Source: Gonatopus flavifemur
Lineage: Eukaryota > Arthropoda > Insecta > Hymenoptera > Dryinidae
Assembly: GCA_018340375.1 (NCBI GenBank)
Contig: JAFFJZ010000003.1
Location: forward strand, 9,796,001 to 9,860,000
Length of the DNA: 64,000 bases
Direction of reading: 5' to 3'
Positions 25,001 through 37,000 of the stretch are shown piece by piece. A program made the position numbers and the translations under genes. How positions within the stretch are numbered: the stretch's first letter is position 1; each line of letters begins with the position of its first letter. A model generated the notes under the pieces. That model was given only the letters and a program-made list of their open reading frames with translations. It did not search any database and was not told the origin of the DNA.

Positions 25001-28000
25001 CTCGTGAAAGGTATCGCAGGGAATAACAAGAATGATGACTGATTTCCATTTTGGATGATACTTTGGGCAAAAAATCTATGCAACTCTTGACAAAGTTCTA
25101 CAAAAGGGTGTAAAAAATCTCACGAAAGTTCTGTGAAGAGTCTTGCGTTGGATTCGAAAAAGTCTTCGAGAATTGCGAACATTAGAAAGTTTCGTACTTG
25201 AATTCAAGAAGACCTTTAGAAATCGTGCAAAGCATAAAATTCACAGCTGCTCATTATATTCTTTCTTTACCATCATATATGCACAATACGTGAATTTCTC
25301 TCTCTCTCTTGAAACGATCTTCACTCGAGTTGGAATCTGCATGTAAATTTTTCATTCCTCGAAAGGAGTGAGGAATGAGCATCAAAGAATTTTGAATTTG
25401 AATTGTTCGTATAGGATTGAACAGGCTGGTTGAATTCAAACGAAATTATGAAAAGTCAGAATTGAGGATGGAGTTCCTCTTGAAAAGTCAAGTTGCCTTG
25501 CATTTATTCCCATCGATCTCACGAGCAAAGGAAACTTTGAAATACAAAAATAAATTATTTTTCATTCTTTTTCAATTTTGGAAAGGAATAAAAATATGGA
25601 AAATTGCTCAAATTCAAAGAACGAGAGAAAGTTTTTGAATAGAATTTTAAATTCGAATAAAAATCGATATCGAAAGATCGTCGAATTGGCATAGAATGTC
25701 TCGTACATAAATATAAGTAATAGCAATTCACCAGTCATCGCCAGTTAGAGTGTATCGTAACTGTGGATTATCAAACATGTTTGATACAACAAAACTTCTG
25801 TAACGTGTTAAATTATATGTTTACAACATATTTGGCTAAACAAAAAACAGAAGTTGAAGAGAGAGGAATATACTTTCACATTATAAAATAGCTTAACGCA
25901 TTGAAAAGCGAATGATGTTGTCAACGACAAGCGAAACTTCTAATTTGAAGCAAAGTCACTCGTAAAACTTACTCAGAAACCTAATAAAAAACGACTATCG
26001 TTTTTGTATGAGCGATAAAAAATGTCGTAAGTATTGTTTGCTGTCATTGTTAGAAGTCTGTAATGATATACTGTTTTTATGGCAAGCATTAGATAGCTTA
26101 ATTATAAGGATAATATGCACTACGTATAGTGGATAATGTTCGATGATAAGCAAAACAGAATAATTGAGAATGCGTACATCACCTTATCCTGTAATAAATA
26201 TAGTCCTGCGACTTCGCATACAATAATTGAATATTAGTGCAATCGATTCAATTGCAATTGTTAATAATGATAATAACAATAATAATAATAATAATAATTA
26301 AAATAAAACAAGCTTTTCATCCCCATTCGTAAGGTATTTTCCATTCGAATAAGGTTTTAATCAAGTATTGACACCATTATCGTCGAATTTTCTTACGAAT
26401 ACGGACTATGCGATATAAAATATTTACATAAATATTCGTATAGAGAAAGCAGAATAGAAAGAAGGTGCGATCGGATGTGCAGTATGACAATCCGTGAATG
26501 GAGAAAAAGGATTATTCAAGGAATGAGAATTGATTTGAAGTTCAAAGAAAGACAAGATTGATAAAATAAGATTCAAAGAGAAAAGAATGTATTATAGTTC
26601 AATAAGAAAAGTTCAACGATGAATACATACAATGATAAATAAAAAAAACGGAAAGAAATTATATGAAATCATCACGAAAGAATATATATATATATATATT
26701 TGATATATATATGTATATAAATGAACACCTTATTCAAATTCTTTTTCTTCTAAATATTGAAGAGAGAACGCAAAAAAATCAAAGTAGTTGCCTTTGCACC
26801 TTGAGATTTAGTGTCAATGTTTCTTTCTCTCATCCCAATCGATTGTAGAAACACAGAATTTTCTCTGTTTTTGTTAATGTGAACATGTTCAATGCACCGT
26901 GTTAGTTGAATTTTTCAACTCATCGATCGCTGTTAGTTTTACAAACAAGTACGTAGTTAATCGAAGATGGTAATTATTCATGCACTAATCATTCATACAA
27001 ATCATCTCATCATCCGAGTCACGGGAATCATTATTAATCGATGATATAAAGCCTGTTTCTATGTTCATCAAACTACTCTTCGAATATACAAACGTGTATA
27101 TTTTTGGTTAAAATGTTGTGATAGATTGTTATTATTGGTCACCGCATCACAATCGTCGAGTCTTTTATCACCTAGCGGGTTAGTTAGAGACACGAGTGTA
27201 ATAATTTCATGATTAAACACAACTATTAAACATTTACCAACACAATATTGTAACAATTCCTAATTCACTGAATCAATTCAGGACTGCATGATTATAATAT
27301 TAAAGAACACATCACTATATAACAAGTTGTATATAGAATAGTGCGAAATTTGAAGATTTCACTACTGACATAAAAATACTTGTTACATCTCGCTTTGGTG
27401 TATATCAAAAGTTAGCGAGGGTGAGTTCAAGATCTAACATGCAGAGGCCACTACTACAATTTACTAAGGGGAAGACAATTTTTCTTCTCTTTATAAATAA
27501 CTTAAATCACCAATTTGTGTGTACGTGTATATGAAACAGGATAAGTAACAATTATACCGAACTAAATCAGTGAAAAATGTTAATAATGATAAAATCATGC
27601 TTTTTGCCAATGATTATAGATCGAATAACATCATTTGATTCATTGATGAATAATTTTGGTTATTATAAAGCGTCGCATTGAAGTATTTTTGATAGCTAAA
27701 ATTGCACAGTGCAAGAAAAGCGGTGTCCCATTTTGAAAAGTTGCTTAGTTTTCTCTTTGTTCATGCACGTATTCAAGTTTGTATAACTTGAATGGATACA
27801 CCTTTCGAAGTATATATGTACAAGTTTTTAGAATGGCATTTCTCTGTATAAGAGAAACCTTTGTTAATGTGCATACGTTAAATTTTTATGCACAATATTC
27901 AGGATCTTTTAGATACCAAACGTATATTAGAGAAGATGGTGTTAAATTTGTTTCAGTGCTCTAAGATAATGTATATATAACCACATAAAGATTAATTGGT

Positions 28001-31000
28001 AACGAGTGAGTATTTTTGTTTTCATTTGTATAACTTACGAAAGTATTTTTGGAATCTTGCGAGTAGGAATAGTCGTGACTAATTGGCCCCACAACAGTGT
28101 ACCAATTCCGAAAAACAGGCACCACATCCATTGTTCTAATGTGAGAGCTTTTGTGCTGAACGCCATCTTACCGTACTGTATGATGACTATCTGAGGAAAA
28201 AGAGAAAAACATACATTGATTACTGAGTGAAAAATCATCAATTTCAAAGAGAATCAAGATACCAAGTCTTGGGGAAAAAATTCTTTTGTTCGAATTTTAT
28301 TAACTTTGCCATCGAATCTTTACAGGTTTCAGTTCTTTTTTCATTTCATTTTACGCGGTACTTTTATGAACTTTTTTGTAAATTTCTCATCAAAGGTTTA
28401 ATCTATTTTTTTATAGACGTATCAAAAGTTTTTCAACGAGTTTGTCTATTACTTTTCATCATGAAGATACTCATCGCTTTTTATGGGACCTTTTATTGTT
28501 CTTTTTACAAACTTCACTATCCATTTTGTCATTGTTTCAGCAGAATTTCTTCACGAAGCTTTTCTCAAGTATTCGTTTATTCAGATTTTTGAAGATTCAA
28601 AACATAGAATTGAAGCGAAATTCATGAAAAAATAATCGCGATGACACTCCTTTATTCAATGGAAAATGAGAAAAAAATACGTTTCACATAATTAGAAATA
28701 TCAGTAATTGTTGTGGATATCATCAGGTTCAGGGCATGATCATTTATGAATTATCAGGGCGTTCCTAAATAATTCTCAATAACTCAAAAGCGAAAATTTA
28801 TTCAGTAGTTTATTAATTAATTCAAAAGAATTGTGTTTTGAACTTACGCTGTCCAGATATGAGTCTAAATCTCGAGACAAAAACGAAAAAAAACTATTGT
28901 ATTCTTGTCTGAAATGAAGTTAGAAGTGATAATAAGAGAAGGATGTCTATGCTCAGAAATTTCAACGCATGGATATGAATATAGATGCACGAATCACTGA
29001 TGTGAACTTCGTTCTCAACTCCAAGTACTTCACGCGTATCACATACAAATAAAATCAATTGTTAAACTTGTCATCATTTCAAATTGGGTTTGTATTCTTT
29101 TTCACAGAGAAGAATGTAAAAAACAATAAATCAGAAGAGTTATTCAACCGTAGTATAAAATCCAACAAACAATATAACAATGTAAGTGAAAACTCACTTG
29201 TGACAAGGCTGTACCGATCCAAATTGTGTAAAAGATGGGATTGGTGAATATTCCTTGGAAGACATTACGCTGACCATGAATTTTTCTGGCATTAAATTCG
29301 TTGAAGAGAGTCATCATGACAAATGTATTGAAAATGATAGTGAAGTGTTGCGTCGGTCCGCCACCTCGTTCCGCTACTCCCCGGCCTGTTTCAATGTCTA
29401 GTAATCTGTCGCCTATAACGAGCGAAAACGACACAAGTTACATTTGTTATTCCGAAAAAAACAGACACACATTTCAATGTAATACGAAAGATCCGATGGA
29501 ACTGAACTAATTAGAATCGAAAATGATGTGAATTTTTCATATTTCCTTATAACGCTCGCTTTGAGCGTTGTAAGAAATTTCTTCCTTTGAAAACGAATTT
29601 GAATTTGTTGATTTCTCGAATACTTGGCATAAATACACCATAATTGAATTACGTATCGAAGAAGAAAATAAAAATTTCACTCGATGTGATCCTAGAATTG
29701 ATATATATATATATTATATATATAAATTTTCACGGGAAAATCAAGAAGGATTTACCGATAAAAAGAAGGCCAAAAATAACAGTCAATTGATATACGGCCT
29801 GGCCGAGAATATTTTTCATCATTGTCCTAGAAATGAGGGGTTTTGTGCGACCGTATGGCTTTCGAAGAAGTAGATCAGGTGTAGGCATTTCAGTGGCCAA
29901 TGCTAAAGATGCTAAAGTGTCCATGATCAAATTAACCCAAAGCATTTGTACTGCTTTCAACGGCGAGTCCTGTACAGCGCAAGCCCCGATAAAAGCCACA
30001 ATCACAGCAACGACATTGACGGTCAGCTGAAATTGTAAAAATTTGGCTATACTATCATAGACGTTTCTACCCCACATGACAGCTTTAACAATGGAGGAGA
30101 AGTTATCATCCGTTAATATGATGTCGGAAGCCTCCTTGGCGACATCGGTACCGGCGATACCCATGGCAAATCCGACGTCAGCTTTTTTCAAAGCTGGCCC
30201 ATCGTTCGTTCCGTCACCCGTCACGGCGACTACTTCCCGACTCACGCTCGATTTACTGTCGATAATACCTTTAACGAGCGTATACTTGTCGGTTGGAGAT
30301 GACCTAGCAAGTACCCTCAATTTTGGCCAAACTTTGTCTAGTAGATGCTGTTGCACTTCACCGTTTGCATCTCTAATTCTTCTGTTGAATTCTTTTCCTT
30401 CTAAAATAAGGAAATCTTCGTTTGGTTTTATTATGCCACACTTGAGAGCGATAGACCTAGCGGTGTTTATATTGTCACCCGTCACCATTCTTACGGTGAT
30501 GCCAGCCTTTTGGCACTTCCTAATAGCGTCAGGTACTTCAGGACGAACTGGATCCTCGATACCGACTAACCCTAAGCACGTGAGATTGTTCACTATATAC
30601 TCTTCGTCGTCCCAATTGGGCTCGTTGTCAATATGAACTTGATTGATTTCCGCTTTGCCAGGAACAAAGTCGCGATAAGCGATAGATATAGTACGGAGCC
30701 CGTCACATGCCATTGGTTCTATCACGTTCTTCACTAAACGCTCTTGCATTTCTCTGGTGAATTTCTCCAGATGACCGTCGCGACCGTAAATAAAGGCACA
30801 TCTGTGGAGAAAAATGGGGATAATCAATGATCGTTCAACGATTCTTACGATTCAATTATGAATGGAATTAGATAAATAGAATCGCGACATACTTCGACAT
30901 GATGATCTCGGAAGCGCCTTTGGTGAAGAGCCTGTAACCACCGCCTTCCCTCGGAATCACGGTAGACATACTCTTTCTGACGCTATTAAATGTATACACC

Positions 31001-34000
31001 CGCGTGAAAGTTTCCTCAGGTTGATCATCTCGGATCGTTTGGTAGTTTTTGCCCAGGGCTAATACAAATCCAAGTAAGGCACATTCGGTTTTGTTACCGA
31101 CTTGCATTGGCAACTCGGTAGGGTCTTGCGAGGGCATAACTCTGGACGTATACGCCGAATTAATAGAAACAGCTTGGATTAATAAGCTTCCAACGGGGGA
31201 AGGTATATCCGAAAAATTTGGTACCGATTTGCTCATTTTTTCACATATGTAAGATTGCACGACAGTCATACGATTGGTTGTCAAAGTACCAGTTTTATCC
31301 GAACAGATTGCAGTTGCGTTACCCATCGTTTCGCACGCATCCAAATGACGCACTAAATTGTTATCTTTCATCATTTTCTGTGAACAATTTCCAAGAAAAA
31401 TTTATGAGTATCATAAATTATTGTATATTAATATTCAAATACGCCCAATGTGTGGAAATTGAAAGGATGATATTGAATCGACAACGATAATCACCTTGAC
31501 AGAGTAAGCGAGTGATAACGTCACGGCGAGAGGAAGACCCTCAGGTACGGCAACAACGAGTACCGTCACACCGATAATCAAATGCCGAACTAAATTATTG
31601 GCATACGTATTTTTCCATGGTTTTCCGTCAATGACGAATGTCTTCACGCAGAATTGAGTGATTAGAATTAAGACAGTAAGCACTGCTATGGTTGACCCAG
31701 CATAACCAATTTGTATGGCGAGTTTAGTTAGCTTGGCTTGAAGAACACTCTTTTCTTTCTTGCCTTCTCCACCTCCTCCACTCGATGGGGCAGGAGCGTG
31801 ATGATTTTCAGCACCTTCGTGTTTGCCCCCGGCATGACTGTTTCCAATGATTCCTCCTGGTTCATCTCCTTTTTACATAAACACTATGATTAGATTATTT
31901 TCATTGAGACGAGATTGATACTTTCAAAGTCCAATTCTTGCATCGACATTCCTTCATGATGTAGTAGTTATTTCTTGTTGACTAGTGGTAAACATCGATA
32001 TTAACTATTTTTTTCTATTGATTCTTTCCTGCGAAAACCTTATTTTTTCTTCATAAATGTGAGAATAGTTGCGTAGGGTTTTATAGAAAAAAGATATTCA
32101 TATACTTTCTTCTTAGTAATACTTTTTTTGTCAATATATGTATATTATTTATAAGAATAAAAATTGCATTTTATAATTGAAGCAAGCTACGCAACTCAAA
32201 TTTTATAATGTCGTTACTTTTTCAAAGATAACAATTGATGTAACTATAAATGTATATGAGGAAGCACAGTGCTCTTTCTAATTACACAAACTACATAAGT
32301 GATAATTTTGCTGCTGCAAGAAGTGAACTTTGTTATATTTAAGATATGCTGTCACTATCAGAGAACCGATGAAAACTATCGAAACACTAGCAACTAATTT
32401 AGAATATTCAAAACCTAACGGAAAGGAAATAAACGAAGAAAAAAAATGTGTAATGATTTTTCTATATCATAATAATAATGCTGATAATAAGAATAATAAT
32501 AATAATAATTATGATGGTTAAGAAGCATAACAGTCACATATTAGGAACATAGACAAAAATCGTAAGGAACGGGGACCCATTACCAAAATGCATCAAAAGC
32601 TAAACAGGATCAAAGAGCCGGGCTAAGGGTATCAAATGCTCAAGCCACTGCCAGTAGAATACTCAAAGATTTTCTTACATGGAAGCATTAAGATCGTACG
32701 AAGACTGTATAAAGACTGAACAGTTTCTCTTTTCCAGTATTTATGTTTCTCACCGGTTAAAAGATTTCCAAAGCTTCAATTTGATTCTTTTTACAGAATT
32801 CTATCATTAGTTTCAATTCCGAAAAGAAGAGTATATATATATACATTATATATGATAAGAAGAAGCTATTTGGTGCAGAAAATAAGTATATAAAAGGTAT
32901 ATAGAAAAGAAAAAAATTATTATAAGTATGTTACAAAAGTATCCTGACGCTTCGAAGTTGGTTGTCAATCAATTTCTTGGCGTTAACGATCCGTGTATAA
33001 ATATATATATACGTATATTGTATACACATAGACATTAAGAATATATAATTACAATGAATATTACTTAGTTTTTAATCACCTGGTAATGACTTCTTCTTCC
33101 GCTGCTTTTTAGCCTCTAGATAAAAAAATGCATGCAAAACAAAATTGATTAGCAATCTGTCTAAGAGTATATTTGCCAATGGTATAATTTATACTTCTAA
33201 AAATTTTATTCTTAAATTCAACTTTCAATGTATTGACTTTTCTGTTTACTTTTGATCCTGCGAGATACAATTTGATTGATCATCTTTCATGTATTCAATT
33301 ATTGAGGATGAACAGGCGCGAGAGAATATTATGTAATGGTTGGAGGGAATGAAGCGTTTGCCACAGCTGATGTTTCAAAACTGAACGATAGCCAAAGTAC
33401 AACAACGTGTGTATAAACACTTTCGTATATTGGAACAAATTTGGAAAAGTACAACAAACAAATAAGCAAACACAATTCGAATTCCATTTTTTGTTTTTCA
33501 TTTGAGATGTATGGAAAAACATTTTAATGCCATCGGAGTATTTGATTCTTTTGTTTTTTATTCCGACGCACCTGTCGATGAAATCACAAGCTTGATGAAT
33601 TGAAATGTGGGAGTCGTGAAAGGGATGTATGAATTCGACGCTATGAAAGATTAAGATTTTATAGTTTATTTTGAAAATATATTTTGATTTATGACGCTGT
33701 TGTAATCAGGGTTGAATTAAATGAAGAAATAAATGAGTACGTGTGGTGTTGTATGAAATATATAAATATTTCTTCGATTGAAAGTATTCTTCCTTCGTGT
33801 CAATGGCAATTTCTTGGAAGTACAGCCATAAGAATGTATTTTTGGAACAAGAAAGTTGTAATTCAATCTAACATCGATTTGAATTTATTGAACACTTAAT
33901 AATTCAGTGAGAAAAAGATGTACTCTTTCTTCTATTTGTCGCATAAGAAACAGGAATATCTGCATTCGGATGAAAGCAATCTATAGATTATTACTATACT

Positions 34001-37000
34001 TTTCAATTCAAGTCACTTTAAAATCTTCATTTCATTGCAAAGAAAGAAAAAAGTGGAGGAAATATTTTGCAAACAAGAGAATCATTTATTCCATAAGATT
34101 GAAAAGAAGTGTTCAATAAGATTCAATGAACTGTGGAGTGGCATAATGATATGAAATATGATACAAACGTTACGGAGTATGTGGTTGGGTATGGAAACGA
34201 ATGTAATGAAATTATTGCTGTGTATTTTAATCACCTCGTGTTGATTCAAGAGATCCGAGACTGAAAATTCTACAATTTAATGAAAATATTCCGGATTATT
34301 TGTATTTCTGGCAGTGTTCATACTGTGAAATTGCACTGAGAAACAAAATGTTGTCAAATTTAGACCGATTATTTTATTCTTCTGTATGGATTTGGAATAC
34401 TTCACTCATTTTCGGAATAAAAAAGATTGATTAAGATTTCAAAATGTCAATAATGAAAGGATATATTAGTTTCTTGGCTGAGATCTTTTAGAGGATTTTA
34501 TCATATTGAAAGCACCTCGAGAAAGCTGTATACCCAAAATTTTCAAAGATAATTCAACGATTTTTAATTCCCTTGGAATATTTTGGGTGACAATAAATAA
34601 AATTTAATCCCTTTGAATATTGTCGTTATAAAAAAACTTGAATATTTAATCATTACCGAATGAAATAACAAAATATAATCATCAATTAACTTCATGTAAA
34701 TTACGCAAAATCCTAAATTAATATGATTTTATCACAAATGGTGCTAGAAAATTGAAATCAAAATGTACGTTGATTATCTCCAACCCGTCGTTATTACATT
34801 TTTATTTGTTTGAGAACATTGAATGCATATGATGCATTTTTAGTGATTTCAGTCGAAGTGATTCACATATCTAAATATCACCGCGTTGAAGGACATAAAA
34901 GGTTTGAAAAACGTTTTGAAAACGTTTTAAAAACGTTCTCTCGCAAGGGGAGACAACTGTCGTGATCACTTACGCACCATCTACTTTTACTGATACACTA
35001 ACGATATCCAAAATGATTTCCAAATCCATTAAAGAAAAAATAATGATTTCCTTCAACATTTTATTTCTTCAAGTTTCAATTTCTGTTTCAATACACGATA
35101 CGTTATCTTTTGAAATATGAGTCTTCCACGAAATAGTGTTGTATATTCATTAAACAGCAAATTTAATGTACACACAAATGAAAAAATCATGATGTAAAAA
35201 ACTACACTGACAAACGTGCTAAATAACAAAAAATAAGGTACTCTTCAATGTAAAAGCAAATAATAATTCATGCTCATTTGATATTCGTCATTCGATTAAA
35301 TCTACTGGTCAAATTTAAAGATATCGAAGAGCGTTCGAGCGTTGTATATTTTACCTTTTACTAACTTCATTCATTGAAACGCATTAAAACGAAGTACCGT
35401 TGCAAAAGCTCCTTAAATTATACACTCTCAACAATTTAAATTCCAAGTATAATTATTCTTTTCAATCATAAAATTGCATGTACATTAAATTTCAAGGTTT
35501 GTATGTTTATTGTGTGTTTTTGATCATTCATTTAATTTCAATTGATCAAGAGTGTATAGTTTATGATGTGTGCGACGACGTTGTATCGAGTGAATGGGAA
35601 AAAATCAACATTTTCAACATTTATTACACAAGCTTGCTATATGAGAAAACTACACGAATGTATGCTGGTTTTATGAACGTTCATATCGGTAGCAAATGTG
35701 TATAAAATATATATATGAGCTAAAAGATTTTGGGAAAAAATTCTATCAGCTAACTTGCGTCTTTACAAGAGTTGCATTGATTGTGCGTTGGACTTCATGG
35801 CAAGTGTAAGCAACAGCGGCATACACAAAAAAAGTATTACCGATAATATTAAACGTGTTTTATCGTGTGATTTTTCCTTCTTCTTTTCATTGTATGTTCT
35901 GTCGTAATAGTGTTTAATAATAAAAAAAAAAACACCCTTCCTCGCCAACCACAAATTTTTATCGCTCAGCATAGGATAAAAATCAATTATTTTTCAAATC
36001 GCTATACAGGTTTCGAGGATAACCACAGGATTCAAAAATATGCCTTGCCGAAAAAACATCATCAAGCATTTGATTTTTATACATTTTCATGATCACATAA
36101 ATATATGTTAAAGGGATATTTTTGTTTAAATCTGGAAAACAAAAAACACAGGAATACGGAAAACAAGTATTCAAAACCTCACTGTCAAACAAAACTTTAA
36201 GCGATTTTTCTTTATGAGAAATATTATTATTTCAATTAGTTTTTCGATTAAAATTCTCAATGAACTTGATTCGAACATAGATCTTTATTTCAAAGAAATA
36301 TCGATAATACTAATTAGTCATTAGTTATCATTTCAAAAAAATTAATCTTCAAAGTGCTGCAAATTCATGCCAAAAAAAACACAAAAGTCAAATTCTGTCT
36401 ACGATGAGACCGATGATAAAATTGATCACATCAAATCAAGTTATAAAACCATGCGTCAAATGTCGTTTCCCTAGCGAAAAAGTTTCTCATAATCCCTCGC
36501 GCGTTAAATTGTTTATAATTTTTCTAGTTATAGTTCTAGTAGCTTTTCTTAATTGGAAAAATCATGAGAAATTTTTTTACTAGAGTACTCTCTATACTTT
36601 AAATATCCTGAAATCTTTACATGCTATTTAAAATTCTCGCTACTGCTTTTTCAATTACTCAAATGAAAGGTACCAATTATCGAGAGACATCGTTTTTGAT
36701 AAATATCATTCGTGAATAATATATTCCTTTGACAAGCAGTAGCGAGTGAAAATTTCAAACCTGTTATTGAAATTTATCCATTTCGATTGAAACGACATAC
36801 CTTTCTTCATTTTTTTAATTTCTTGTTCCTGCTGATCAACAGCAGCACCCAATAATGTAAATATAATACCAGCTTGAGAGTTTACACCTACTGCAGTAAC
36901 TAACATTTTACCAGATCCTTCCATCACGTGAGTGCCTATAGTCGAAAAAATGTTTTTTTTCAGTACAAAGAGTTTAATAAATGAATTATGAAATTCTCAC

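Noticed and set aside
28227..28592. 121-codon plus-strand frame in intron 10
   Set aside because: No ATG start, Phe/Ser-rich translation of T-rich DNA, no family resemblance.
30076..30636. Long plus-strand open frame of 186 codons
   Set aside because: It is antisense to PMCA exon 9, whose codons are clearly conserved; a shadow frame.
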